From JAGWAJ01 sp026707615 (GTDB taxonomy: Bacteria > Acidobacteriota > Vicinamibacteria > Vicinamibacterales > UBA8438), in the NCBI GenBank assembly GCA_965207595.1, contig CBDBMW010000009.1:310001-374000 (forward strand): DNA of 64,000 nucleotides, given 5' to 3'. The notes below the pieces were generated by a model, which did not search any database, was not told the DNA's origin, and worked only from the letters and a program-made list of their open reading frames with translations. The translations under genes were made by a program, and so were the position numbers. Below are positions 8,150 through 16,437 of this stretch, piece after piece (within the stretch, counting starts at the first letter, position 1; each line of letters opens with the position of its first letter).

Positions 8150-8400
8150 TTGCGTCGCCCGACAAAGAGGCCGCCGCCGGTCCGAACGACCAGTTCTGGT
8201 ACAGGCGGATCTGCTCGTACTGCTCCTGCAACAGGTTGAGAGTGGGATAGACCTGCGGGTCGCGAATCTGGGAAAGGACGGACGCTTCCGGCTTGGCGTC
8301 CGCGTGCCTGAACCGCATCCCCGCGCCGTCACCTCCGACTCGCTGTCCACCAGCAGAAGGGGAATCCGCCCCGGCTTCGACCCTGGCAGGGTCGATCCGC
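8150..8400 (-). pseudogene. Middle fragment of an AAA_21-type ATPase (inverted piece)
   Basis: Read on the minus strand from about 8400, two adjoining frames give 'GRIPLLLVDSESEVTARG' and then, after a one-base shift, 'MRFRHADAKPEASVLSQIRD' and 'PTLNLLQEQYEQIRLYQNWSFGPAAA'. This matches the central part of RecF/AAA_21-like ATPases found beside DUF4276-type genes. There is no start, Walker A or Walker B. The C-terminal part of the same kind of ATPase is on the opposite strand, beginning within about 15 bp of this piece, so an inversion breakpoint lies near 8400. Confidence 0.55.
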
Positions 8401-8404
8401 GCCA

Positions 8405-8630
8405 GCAGCTCGCTCGGCCTGCATCCGGACGTCGTCGCGGCGATTGCGAAGCTGCTCGTGCAGGCGTCCGAGCGGACGCAGGTCGTCGTCACAACGCACT
8501 CCCGCATGCTGGTCGACGCCCTGACGGACCATCCGTCCAGCGTCGTCGTCTGCGAGAAGGAGAACGGGGAATCGCGGTTCGAGCGGCTGGACGGGACGAG
8601 ACTGAAGGCTTGGCTGGACCGAATGCCCGC
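8405..8630 (+). pseudogene. C-terminal fragment of an AAA_21-type ATPase
   Basis: The plus-strand frame reads 'LGLHPDVVAAIAKLLVQASE' then 'TQVVVTTHSRMLVDALTD', 'SSVVVCEKENG' and 'LDGTRLKAWLD'. This is the segment after Walker B in AAA_21/RecF-like ATPases, with the H-loop 'TTHS'. An open frame extends from 8293 to 8727 but only this stretch is homologous. The N-terminal half of the gene is absent and its central part is inverted next door. Confidence 0.6.
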
Positions 8631-8676
8631 ACGCCCAGTCGCTGTTGGGCTACCTGCGAACCACCTGAAGCTGGGA

Positions 8677-8689
8677 GTCTGCGCCGTAG
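8677..8689. repeat. Dispersed 13-mer, copy 2 (inverted)
   Basis: GTCTGCGCCGTAG, the reverse complement of CTACGGCGCAGAC, within GGAGTCTGCGCCGTAG. It lies after the ATPase relic, not at a recognisable stop codon of an intact gene. Confidence 0.75.
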
Positions 8690-8779
8690 TACGGTACGAC
8701 TGCGAGGAGGCTTGGCTGGGCGCCTGACGGAGTCGTCAGGCGACGAATGGCGGGCCAGGATCGACCGCCCGCAGGAATC

Positions 8780-10000
8780 TCAGCGAGGGATCCATATCCC
8801 TCCGGCATGACGACGCGCGTCCCCGGACGCCGCGACGGCCCGGGCGACGAGCTCCAGAGCTCGCCCAACGGCCGCGCGGCGCCAGCGCCGGCTTCCTGGG
8901 CAGAAGCACTCGACCAGCTCCCGTTTCGCTCGCTCGTACGGCCGCGAGCCCGGCACCGAGAAGCGGTGGGCATGATTCTCGGCCCGCAGGGCCCCGAGCA
9001 CGCGCAGCGGCGGATGGGTTCCGATCTCGACGCAGGCGAAGCGGTAGCGACGACCCGCCGCGTGACGGCCCAGCCACGCGCCCATCACGCCGCGGGCGGC
9101 GTATGCACCCTCGTCGGCCACGGAGACGACGCGCGCGGGGGCGAAGCGCGCCCGATACCAGCCGAGATTGGGCGCGTGGACGGGCTCGACGAGGATCTGA
9201 CAGTCCGCGCGGCGACCGAGGCCGGTGTGCAGGTCCAGATGCACGACCTCGCCGGAATCCCGCGTCCAGCCCCAGAAGTGCTCCTGGATGAGGCGGGTGG
9301 AGGCCTCCGGCCCCTGGCCGCCGAAGAAGAGGCCCGACGGGTGCTCGTACTGTCCCTCGGCGACGGCGGCGCGGAGCGCGGGCAGGCCATGGCGGCAGAC
9401 GGCCCAGGCCGCCCGGACGAGGAACAGGTCGGCGCGGGCTGATGGCGCGTCGGGATTCAGCAGCCGGTGCACGCGGTCGTAGAGCGGCGGCACACCCGCG
9501 TACGGCTCTCCGACGTCGAGGAAGTTGCGGTTGAGATCGACGTTCCCCTCGTTGGCGCGACGGCGCCAGGCGAAGCCGTACGGGTTGAGGGCGTGGACCA
9601 GGACGACGGCGGTCCCCGGCGGAACGTCGATGCGGCCGGCGCGCACGCCTTCCAACCACGCCAACTGGACCGCCGATCCGAAGAAACCCTCCACCCCGTG
9701 CAGCCCGGACGAGACGACGACCGCCCGCGCCGGCCGGGCAGCGCCGACGGTAGCGACGTCGACGGCCAGCGTCTCGCCGACGGGGCCGCGTCCGGGGATC
9801 GGGAATGCCTCGGGCACCGCGCCCGCCCTCCGCGCCGCGTCGCGGAAGCGTCGCCGAGCGACCGCGTAGCTGGAAGAGAAGGTCGACGAGGCAGTCCCCG
9901 ACGGGCCTGAGACCGGAACGGTCGTCGTCGCGGCGCCGTCGACGGTCAGTAGAAGAGCATCGCGAGGACGAAGAGCACGACCGCCAGCGTCACGACCCAC
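8780..10000 (-). CDS. DUF2817 / M14-like zinc carboxypeptidase
   Basis: The coding frame ends at 8780 and overlaps the end of mxaL. The start is uncertain: no ATG is in reach, GTG 10000 is the nearest upstream start and overlaps mxaL by 55 bp. The protein has 'VVVSSGLHGVEGFFGSAVQ' (zinc-binding H-x-x-E of the M14 fold), 'ALNPYGFAWRRRANEGNVDLNRNF', 'VVHLDLHTGLGRRADCQILV' (third ligand His) and 'CVEIGTHP' near the catalytic Glu region. This is the DUF2817 family, predicted metallo-carboxypeptidases or deacylases. It is the last gene of the mxa-like operon; whether it belongs to that pathway is unknown. Confidence 0.8.
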   Translation of the reverse strand: MGRDAGGRALRPRDALLLTVDGAATTTVPVSGPSGTASSTFSSSYAVARRRFRDAARRAGAVPEAFPIPGRGPVGETLAVDVATVGAARPARAVVVSSGLHGVEGFFGSAVQLAWLEGVRAGRIDVPPGTAVVLVHALNPYGFAWRRRANEGNVDLNRNFLDVGEPYAGVPPLYDRVHRLLNPDAPSARADLFLVRAAWAVCRHGLPALRAAVAEGQYEHPSGLFFGGQGPEASTRLIQEHFWGWTRDSGEVVHLDLHTGLGRRADCQILVEPVHAPNLGWYRARFAPARVVSVADEGAYAARGVMGAWLGRHAAGRRYRFACVEIGTHPPLRVLGALRAENHAHRFSVPGSRPYERAKRELVECFCPGSRRWRRAAVGRALELVARAVAASGDARRHAGGIWIPR

Positions 10001-11025
10001 TGCCAGATCTCCTGGGTGTCCTCGGCCGGGATCAACTGGAACGTGACGCTGCGGTGCGAGTTGATGACGTTCTGGAGGAAGCTGTCGGCGGAGAGGCCCG
10101 CGCTGTCGATGATGAACGAGCTGCCCCCGAGGCGGGTCTCGAGCATGCCGAGGCCGTCCGTGTTGAGGACCGTGCGGATGCCCTCGAGGTCGGCCTCCAG
10201 GGTCTCGTCGTAGTCGACGCCGCGCACGTACTCCTGCAGCACGATGTCGAGCTCGACCCCGGTCCGCGACCCGATGGCGACCGGGTAGACGGTGAGGCCG
10301 CGCCGCCGGAACTCCGTGAGCGCCTCGTCGAGGCGCGCGAGCTGCTCCGCGTCGGCCGCGAAGTCGCCGTCGGTCAGGAGCAGCACCAGGCGGTCGGAAC
10401 GCTCTTCCGGCTGCCACTCCTCGTCGCCGCTCTCGAAGCGATCCTGGTTGTCGAGCGACTGATAGATGTGCTCGAACGCGGCGGCCACGTCGCTGTCCCA
10501 GGGGAACGCGTCGCCCGAGAGCGACCCCGGTGGCGCCACCTGCCCGACCTGCTCGATGAACCGCTCGGCGTTCGACGACATGTGGACCTGCCGCAGCGCC
10601 GTCGTCCCGAAGACGAAGAGCGCCACGCGGTCCCCGGGCGTCAGGATGTCCAGCGTGTAGAGGTTCAGCACCTCGCGGACGGCGAGCTCCAGACGTGACT
10701 GGCCGAGGTCCTGGACCCACATCGAGGCCGAGGCGTCGATCGCCACGACGACGTCGACGTCTCCCCGCTTGAAGCTCGAACCGCCGAAGACCCAGAACGG
10801 GCGGGCGGCGGCCACGGCGAGGACCGCCATGGCGGCGACGGCGAGGAACCAGAACTTGATGTGCCCCAGGAGGGGATACGACGAGCCGTGGGTCCGCGCG
10901 GGCCGCAGCCGCAGCCGGACCGCGAAGACGAGGAACCCGATCAGGAGCAGCAGGCCCGCGATCGGCAGAACCGCCAGGTACTCGGGGTTCTGGAACTCGA
11001 CGCTCTCACGCAGTGCGGATGGCAC
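9946..11025 (-). CDS. mxaL: MxaL-like membrane-anchored VWA protein
   Basis: GTG 11025 with a 'gggag' site starts a 359-residue protein. Two N-terminal membrane helices (about 17-38 and 58-76) and one at the C-terminus bracket a von Willebrand A domain with an intact MIDAS: D97-x-S-x-S in 'VVVAIDASASMW', followed by 'VLLLTDGDFAADA'. It is related to BatA/BatB and to MxaL of methylotrophs. In those organisms mxaL belongs to the set needed to activate methanol dehydrogenase. Position after MxaK-like and a first VWA protein is what makes MxaL the better name. The gene order is the evidence; biochemistry is inferred. Confidence 0.75.
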   Translation of the reverse strand: MPSALRESVEFQNPEYLAVLPIAGLLLLIGFLVFAVRLRLRPARTHGSSYPLLGHIKFWFLAVAAMAVLAVAAARPFWVFGGSSFKRGDVDVVVAIDASASMWVQDLGQSRLELAVREVLNLYTLDILTPGDRVALFVFGTTALRQVHMSSNAERFIEQVGQVAPPGSLSGDAFPWDSDVAAAFEHIYQSLDNQDRFESGDEEWQPEERSDRLVLLLTDGDFAADAEQLARLDEALTEFRRRGLTVYPVAIGSRTGVELDIVLQEYVRGVDYDETLEADLEGIRTVLNTDGLGMLETRLGGSSFIIDSAGLSADSFLQNVINSHRSVTFQLIPAEDTQEIWQWVVTLAVVLFVLAMLFY

Positions 11026-11054
11026 GACTCCCTCGCTCCCGCCCCTCCCGCCGG

Positions 11055-11720
11055 CTATCCCCGACGGCGGCGGACGGGCGTCCCCTCGCCCCGCATCTGC
11101 TCGAGCTGCGGGGGCTCAATCTCGCGCAACGGCTCGAGCGCGCGGCGGACCGCCTCCGGGTCGCTCGTCAGGTCGTAGTTCCACTTGTAGTCGAAGCGGC
11201 CCGAGGGGTCGCTCCGGAGCGCCCGCTCGTAGTCCGCGTTGACGTCCTCGAGCACTTCCTGAATGATGGCCAGCTTGCGCGCCTCGCCGTTCTCGTCCTC
11301 GTCGGGGATGGCCCGGTAGCGCATGCGCGCCAACTGGAACTTCGCCGACCCGAGCAGGTGCGACGCGCGCGGGTCGTCGATCTCGTCCGCGAGGTCGCGC
11401 ACCACCGCCTCGAAGTTGCCGGTCAGGTAGTTGTACGAGGCCTGCTGCAGGAACGCGTCGGCGAACAGGTAGGCGTCGGCGAACCACTGCATTCCCCACG
11501 CCCGGCTGCTCTCGTAGAAGCCGGTCACGTCGCCGAGCTCGGCCTCCGCCCGCTCGAAGTCCTGGCGCTCCACGCTGTCGCTCAGCCCGTCCAGGTTGTC
11601 GTAGAAGCCGGCCAGCGAGCTCGCCGGGACGGCGACCACGGCGAGGAACAGCAGCGAGAAGACGAAGCCGAGGAGGAAGCGGAAGGCGCGTTCCCGGTCG
11701 AACAGGTCGGTCAGTCGCAT
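11055..11720 (-). CDS. mxaK: MxaK-like membrane protein
   Basis: I choose ATG 11720 (MRLTDLFDRERAFRFLLGFV); a TTG 36 bp earlier would translate a GAGA repeat as RETRETRE and is less likely. One transmembrane helix at about residues 14-38 is followed by a periplasmic helical domain of tetratricopeptide character ('FERAEAELGDVTGFYE', 'YNYLTGNFEAVVRDLADEI') and a tail 'LEDVNADYERALRSDPSGRF'. The size (221 residues) and place between two VWA genes match MxaK of the mxaRSACKL locus. No catalytic motif is visible; the domain is likely a protein-binding scaffold. Stop to next start is 29 bp. Confidence 0.7.
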   Translation of the reverse strand: MRLTDLFDRERAFRFLLGFVFSLLFLAVVAVPASSLAGFYDNLDGLSDSVERQDFERAEAELGDVTGFYESSRAWGMQWFADAYLFADAFLQQASYNYLTGNFEAVVRDLADEIDDPRASHLLGSAKFQLARMRYRAIPDEDENGEARKLAIIQEVLEDVNADYERALRSDPSGRFDYKWNYDLTSDPEAVRRALEPLREIEPPQLEQMRGEGTPVRRRRG

Positions 11721-11725
11721 GTCGA

Positions 11726-11752
11726 TCTCTCTCGTCTCTCTCGTCTCTCTCG
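11726..11752. repeat. Three tandem 9-bp repeats before mxaK
   Basis: Three perfect copies of TCTCTCTCG on the plus strand, i.e. CGAGAGAGA on the coding strand, fill the mxaC-mxaK junction directly upstream of the chosen mxaK ATG. The purine-rich coding strand can serve as an extended ribosome-binding region. Copy-number slippage could change the spacing. Confidence 0.7.
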
Positions 11753-11759
11753 CCAAACG

Positions 11760-12890
11760 TCAGGGGCCCGTGCCCCAGACCAGCTCGGTCACGAATCCCA
11801 GCGGGATTCCCACCGCCAGCAGCGCCATCGCCATCAGCAGGAACCGCGAGTAGATCGGCACCTTCAGCGCGCGGTGCCGCATCTCCACCCGCACGGCCTC
11901 GCGCTCGTCGATTGCCTCGTAAGCCCGCGTCAGGCTGTCCTCGTCCGTCACGTCGAAGTAGTCGCCGCCGTACTCCCGGATCATCTCGATCAGGCGCGGC
12001 GTGCTCGGGTGCCCGATCATCGCCGTCCGGACGTCGCTGGTGTTGATGTAGATGATGTACGGGATGACGTTGCGCTGGGCGAGCGCCGCGAACTCGGTAT
12101 CGGGAAACTCGTCGACCGCCGCGTCGGTCACGATCAGCACCGCGCGGTTCTGGTTGGTCCCCATGCCCGGCGCCGCCTCGTCCTGATCGAATTGCTTCAT
12201 GATCGACTGCAGCGGGCGGATGATGTTCGTGTCGCCCTCGGCGGGGACGATGCGCACCTTGTCCGGCGGCACCACCATCGCCTTGTCGAGCCGCTGCGTC
12301 ATGACGTACGGAGCGTCCCACACCTGGAAGTAGTACAGCTCGTCGTCCATGACGAAGTCGTCGACCATGTAGGGGTAGGTCGAGAACAGCCAGAGCGACA
12401 CGCGGTCGTTCTTGCCCTCCCGCATGTCGAGGAAGCGGAGGTGCGCGTCGCGCGCGATCTCGGCCTTCGACTTGCCGGTATCGGGGAACTCCCACGCCAT
12501 CGAGCCGGAGGTGTCGACGAGGTCGACGCGCACCCGCGACTCGACGAAGCCGCTCACCTCCTCGGTGGCGGTCAGGAAGGGATCGGCGGCCGCGAAGATG
12601 ACCAGCGCCAGGGCCCCCGCCACCAGCACCTTCGGCATCGTGTGGGCGGCCCGGATCCAGAGCCGCTTGCGGTACTTCGGGTCGATGGCGTGGCCCGAAT
12701 GCTGCCGGCTGTGCCGCCGGCGCCGCACGGCCAGACGGACCAGCGTCGCCGCGGCCGCCACCGCGACCAGCGTGGTCAGCGCGAACGCCATTCCCACGTC
12801 GCCGTAGCGGACCTGCGCCAGCTCCGTCCCGAGCAGCTCGTCGAGGCTGCCCGTCAGAAACGCGACGAACTCGGACCAGTTCAGCAGCAT
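11760..12890 (-). CDS. mxaC: MxaC-like membrane-anchored VWA protein
   Basis: ATG 12890, 7 bp after the mxaA stop. The 376-residue protein has membrane helices at about 33-55, 86-103 and near the C-terminus (350-368). The VWA domain has MIDAS residues D126-T-S-G-S in 'RVDLVDTSGSMAWEF' and 'AVLIVTDAAVDEFP'. Its layout is that of BatA-type and MxaC proteins, the first of the two VWA subunits in mxaRSACKL. The inserted 'DDELYYFQVWDAPYVMTQRLDKA' segment between the strands is unusual to my eye. With the other mxa products it presumably forms a periplasm-facing chaperone complex driven by the MoxR ATPase. Confidence 0.75.
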   Translation of the reverse strand: MLLNWSEFVAFLTGSLDELLGTELAQVRYGDVGMAFALTTLVAVAAAATLVRLAVRRRRHSRQHSGHAIDPKYRKRLWIRAAHTMPKVLVAGALALVIFAAADPFLTATEEVSGFVESRVRVDLVDTSGSMAWEFPDTGKSKAEIARDAHLRFLDMREGKNDRVSLWLFSTYPYMVDDFVMDDELYYFQVWDAPYVMTQRLDKAMVVPPDKVRIVPAEGDTNIIRPLQSIMKQFDQDEAAPGMGTNQNRAVLIVTDAAVDEFPDTEFAALAQRNVIPYIIYINTSDVRTAMIGHPSTPRLIEMIREYGGDYFDVTDEDSLTRAYEAIDEREAVRVEMRHRALKVPIYSRFLLMAMALLAVGIPLGFVTELVWGTGP

Positions 12891-12897
12891 GGCAGCC

Positions 12898-13980
12898 TCA
12901 GCGCCCGACGAACGCCAGCATCCCGCGCCACAACCGGATGTGGGGGCGCAACGCGGTGAGCGACGCGTCGAGGGCGGCGACCTCCCCGGCCGGGTTCTCG
13001 ATCGTGACCTCGCCCCGCTCGAGCCCGTCCTGATACACGACCAGCCGCGACGCCAGCGTGGAGAGCGCCTCCTTGCGAGCGCCGTCCTTCAAGCCGTCGA
13101 CGTGCGCCTTGATGTCCCGGGGCGTGTCGCCGGAGTTGACGTCCGGCAGCTCCGCCCGGAGGTAGTCGCGGGCCGAGATGACGAGGCCGCTGATCACCGC
13201 GGCGCCCCCGCCCTGGGCCGCGCCCGCCAGCGCACGGAGCTGCGCCCGGAGCGTGCGCCGCGCCTCCCAGATCGACGGCGGCACCGGGATCTGCGCCTCG
13301 ATCCGATCCAGCTCCTCCGCCTCGCGGGCCGCCTCCAGCGAGACGGTCTTCGGCTTGCGCGCCAGCCTCACGAGGAAGACCAGCCAGAGCAGCAGCGGGA
13401 GCGGGGCCACCGCCCACGCCATCGCCCGGAAGAAGACCGCCTGCCCGCCGAACTCGCCGAGCTCGATGGTGTCGCGGATGTCGAGGACCGGCAGGTCGTT
13501 CATCGTGGTCACGTACCGCACCAGGCCCTGCCCGCCGTCGATCTGCTGAATCTCGGCGTCCTCGATGTCCTCGCCCAGATCCCGGACCAGGTAGTAGAAC
13601 CCGAACGACGGCACGACGTAGACGGCCTTCTCCGGCGCGATCAGCCGCATGCCGTACGCGAAATCCCAGATGTGCTCGCTTTCGACCTGCCGCTCGCGGA
13701 TCTCGAGCGAGACCGCCTCGAACGGGTGGATCGGCAGGTTCTCGGGGACCATGCGGTCCTCGAGGATGATGATCTCGCGCCCCTGCGCGATCAGGTCGGG
13801 GAAGCGGACCCGGTAGACCTGCGTGATGACGTCCCCCGTCTTGACGACGGTGGGCTCGATCTCGAGCGTCTCCACCTGCACCGGGGACGCGCCCGCATCC
13901 TGGGCTCCGGCCAACCCCGGCGCGCCGCCCACGAGCGCGCCGGCCGCTACCAGCGACACGAGCATCTGTCTCATCATCAT
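12898..13980 (-). CDS. mxaA: MxaA-like secreted/membrane protein (BatD-related)
   Basis: ATG 13980 after 'aggcga'; 360 residues. A signal peptide (to about AGAQ) is followed by a beta-rich periplasmic domain with 'VETLEIEPTVVKTGDVITQVYRV', which resembles the start of BatD-type domains, one transmembrane helix at about 206-224 ('AMAWAVAPLPLLLWLVFLV') and a cytoplasmic helical tail. MxaA of methylotrophs has the same layout and is needed to give methanol dehydrogenase its calcium. The gene is third in the moxR-DUF58-A-VWA-K-VWA series, the mxaA position. Sequence identity to characterised MxaA is not something I can measure here. Confidence 0.7.
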   Translation of the reverse strand: MMMRQMLVSLVAAGALVGGAPGLAGAQDAGASPVQVETLEIEPTVVKTGDVITQVYRVRFPDLIAQGREIIILEDRMVPENLPIHPFEAVSLEIRERQVESEHIWDFAYGMRLIAPEKAVYVVPSFGFYYLVRDLGEDIEDAEIQQIDGGQGLVRYVTTMNDLPVLDIRDTIELGEFGGQAVFFRAMAWAVAPLPLLLWLVFLVRLARKPKTVSLEAAREAEELDRIEAQIPVPPSIWEARRTLRAQLRALAGAAQGGGAAVISGLVISARDYLRAELPDVNSGDTPRDIKAHVDGLKDGARKEALSTLASRLVVYQDGLERGEVTIENPAGEVAALDASLTALRPHIRLWRGMLAFVGR

Positions 13981-14087
13981 TCGCCTGCCGGTTCGTACGC
14001 CGCCGGACGTCCGCGCGCCCCGGTTGCCGTCGCCTGCGGCTGCTCGCCCAACCCGATCCTCCAGGAGCCCGCCCCGTTTCGCGGCTC

Positions 14088-15005
14088 CTAGCGCGCCGTC
14101 CGCGAGATCAGGAATCGCGGCAGCTCCTCCCCGTGGTTCTCCGGCGTCAGCACCACCGAGTCGACGCCGCTCTCGTGCTTCAGCCGGCTCTGGAGCGCTT
14201 CCCGCCGTTCCTCGATGTCGCGGCGGATCGCGCCCGCCTTGCGGGCGGAGATCACCGTCTGCTTGCCCGTCTCCATGTCCGAGATCCGGATGTACCCGAG
14301 CCTGCTGCGAAGCCGGAACTCGTCGGGATCATCCAGGATGAGCATCATCATATCGTGCTTCGACGCCACCAGGCGGAGCAGCTTGAAGTCGATCGCGGCG
14401 TCGTCGTTGACGAGGTCGACGACGTCCGAGAGGAAGATGACGGAGTGCCGCATCTTCAGGCGCGACGCCATGAACAGCAGGGGCAGCGAGAACTTCGCGG
14501 CCCGCTTCTGCGGGTACTCGCGCGCGATCGCGATCTTGTCGAAGATCTGCTTGGCGATGTAGAAGACCTGCGACGTCCCCAGCTTCGGCTTCACGAACAG
14601 CTCGATCTGGTCCGAGAAGCCGAGCAGGCCCACCGGGTCCCGCACGTTGGCGCGCGTCAGGCCGATGTTGCCGATGAGGTCCAGCATCAGCAGCGCCTTG
14701 TTCGAGGCCTGCGAGATCTGGAACAGGGTCGACGTCGACAGGTCGACGCACATCAGCGTCCGGAGCTCCTTCGGCTCCATCCGCTCGATCCGGAAGAGCT
14801 TCTCTGGGAACGTCCGCAGGCTGAGGGTCCACGCGATGTCCTTGAGGGGCTGGCCCGGGCGCCACTGGTCCACCCCGACGATGTCGTACCCGGCCCCCTT
14901 GAAGCCGCTCTTGTGCTCTCCGTAATGGATGCTGGTCGACTTCTTGCGGGTCTTGATGCCGTGCTTGATGTCGCGGAACCGCGCGAAGACCTCCTCTACT
15001 TCCAC
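14088..15005 (-). CDS. mxaS: DUF58 protein, MxaS-like
   Basis: GTG 15005 with a 'ggagg' site 7 bp upstream starts a 305-residue cytoplasmic protein; it overlaps the end of moxR by 10 bp, implying coupled translation. The DUF58 hallmark is 'GYDIVGVDQWRPGQPLKDIAW' followed by 'ELRTLMCVDLSTSTLFQIS', in which the MIDAS-like D-x-S-x-S is retained, and 'HSVIFLSDVVDLVND'. DUF58 proteins pair with MoxR ATPases throughout bacteria; MxaS is the member in the methanol-dehydrogenase locus. It probably bridges the ATPase and the membrane-bound VWA proteins. Confidence 0.8.
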   Translation of the reverse strand: MEVEEVFARFRDIKHGIKTRKKSTSIHYGEHKSGFKGAGYDIVGVDQWRPGQPLKDIAWTLSLRTFPEKLFRIERMEPKELRTLMCVDLSTSTLFQISQASNKALLMLDLIGNIGLTRANVRDPVGLLGFSDQIELFVKPKLGTSQVFYIAKQIFDKIAIAREYPQKRAAKFSLPLLFMASRLKMRHSVIFLSDVVDLVNDDAAIDFKLLRLVASKHDMMMLILDDPDEFRLRSRLGYIRISDMETGKQTVISARKAGAIRRDIEERREALQSRLKHESGVDSVVLTPENHGEELPRFLISRTAR

Positions 15006-16111
15006 GGAGGAACCTCCATGTCCTGAACGATGCGGTTCAGGAGGTCCTCCTTGTCGACCGAGAACTCCATGCCCTCGCGCAGCACCAGGCGATGCGCGAG
15101 TACCGGCTCGGCGACGGCCTTGATGTGGTCGGGCGTGATGACCATGTCGCCGTTGAAGAACGCGAACGTGCGGGCGACCGCCTCGAGGTGGAAGTGGACG
15201 CGGGGCGAGATGCCGACCTTGATGTACTCCTTGACGGTTCGGGCGGCCCGGCCCTGGACCCGGTGGGGGCGCGTGTTGCGGATCAGCCGAACCTTGTACT
15301 GCTGGGCGTAATCGGACATCGTCACGTTGTCGAAGATGTACTGCGCGATGTCGAGCACCTCGTACAGGTTGGTCAGCTTCTGGACCTTCTTGCCGACGAC
15401 GTTGTGCGCGCTGATGTTCAGCTCGTCGTCCTCGCTCTCCGGATCCAGCATGTTGATCGAGAGCGTCGTGCGGTCGAGCTGCGCCACCGGGTTCGCGAAC
15501 GTCCCCTCCTCCTCCCCGAAGATGTTCTCGGTGCAGATCACCATGAAGAAGCGGGGGCCCTCGATGTCGTTGAAGTCGCCCGAGAGCGGGAAGAGGGGCA
15601 GCATCTTCCCCTCGGCCAGGTTGCCGTAGTCGGAGCTGAGGGTGGCGGAGCTCTCCTCCATCCCCTCGAGCACCGCCGCCTTCGTCTTGCCCGACAGCCG
15701 GTTGTCCTCGTCGATCAGGACGATGTGGGCCATCAGCTTGCCCGGCTTGAAGTGGATCTTGCGCGTGCCGTCGACCTCCTCGACGATCGTCTCGTAGCCG
15801 AGGATGTCCTCGGGCATGTAGGTCGGCAGCCCCTGGATGCGCTCGAACTTGGCGTCGATGGCCATGGCGCAGGCGCTGACGAGGTCGGTCTTCCCGGTGC
15901 CCGTCGGGCCGCGGAACATCACGTGCGGCTGGCGCAGCAGCTTCCCCTGGCTCAGTTTGTCCGTGTAGGGCAGCAGCGTGAAGAACGCCCACGACAGGAT
16001 GCGGGCGGCGTTGTCGAGGCCGTAGAGCCACTTGGTCGACTCGCTCTGAAAGCGCTGCACGACCTCGTTGGCGTGGTCCCGGTCGATCGTCGGTTTCGCT
16101 TCGACAGTCAT
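14996..16111 (-). CDS. mxaR: MoxR-family AAA+ ATPase (MxaR)
   Basis: ATG 16111 (MTVEAKPTIDRDHANEVVQRF); longer frames upstream are GC-rich noise. In 371 residues: Walker A 'MFRGPTGTGKTDLV' at about 68-76, Walker B 'IVLIDEDNRLSG' at about 130-141, sensor 1 around 'FFMVICTENIFGEEEG' and the C-terminal helical lid 'KEYIKVGISPRVHFHLEAVART'. MoxR/RavA-type AAA+ ATPases act as chaperones for VWA partners. It is first in the six-gene run and presumably the first cistron. The series encoded here parallels mxaR-S-A-C-K-L exactly. Confidence 0.85.
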   Translation of the reverse strand: MTVEAKPTIDRDHANEVVQRFQSESTKWLYGLDNAARILSWAFFTLLPYTDKLSQGKLLRQPHVMFRGPTGTGKTDLVSACAMAIDAKFERIQGLPTYMPEDILGYETIVEEVDGTRKIHFKPGKLMAHIVLIDEDNRLSGKTKAAVLEGMEESSATLSSDYGNLAEGKMLPLFPLSGDFNDIEGPRFFMVICTENIFGEEEGTFANPVAQLDRTTLSINMLDPESEDDELNISAHNVVGKKVQKLTNLYEVLDIAQYIFDNVTMSDYAQQYKVRLIRNTRPHRVQGRAARTVKEYIKVGISPRVHFHLEAVARTFAFFNGDMVITPDHIKAVAEPVLAHRLVLREGMEFSVDKEDLLNRIVQDMEVPPWK

Positions 16112-16437
16112 TGGCGGCGCCAAGCATATCAGTGTCCCCGAACCAAGGCTACCGGGGCGGCGGCCGCTGATCCGCACGATGGCGGGCCGCGCGCCGGCAG
16201 GCCGGGCGGCGGCCGGCCGCGCGGCGGCGGACCGGGCTGCGGCAGCCAGGAAGACCGCCCGCGGCGGCCAGGGCGCCGGCGCGTCGGGTGGCCCGCCCGT
16301 TGCCTGCCGCCGCTTCGGAGCCGGCCCCGCCGGCGCCCGGTCGATGCAGCCGCCGCTTCTGGCTTTGGGCGCCGGGAAGTGCGACCATGACACGCGATCC
16401 GGCCGCGCGGGGGCGGCCCCACCGGGAGGAGCGTGAG
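16112..16437. other. Intergenic, GC-rich low-complexity spacer
   Basis: Holds the divergent start regions of the mxa run (left) and the HpaB-like gene (right). From about 16160 to 16330 it is dominated by GGCCGGGCGGCGG-type repeats; the open frames through it are compositional. I cannot assign a promoter with confidence. Confidence 0.5.

Larger units (their letters stand above)
7992..8779. other. Relic-bearing stretch, no intact gene
   Basis: No full gene. It holds two oppositely oriented fragments of an AAA ATPase (separate entries) and one copy of the 13-bp dispersed repeat at 8677..8689. Confidence 0.6.

Noticed and set aside
16160..16330. Possible protein-coding or REP region of GGCCGGGCGG repeats
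   Set aside because: Low-complexity composition, no start with a ribosome-binding site and no homology I recognise.
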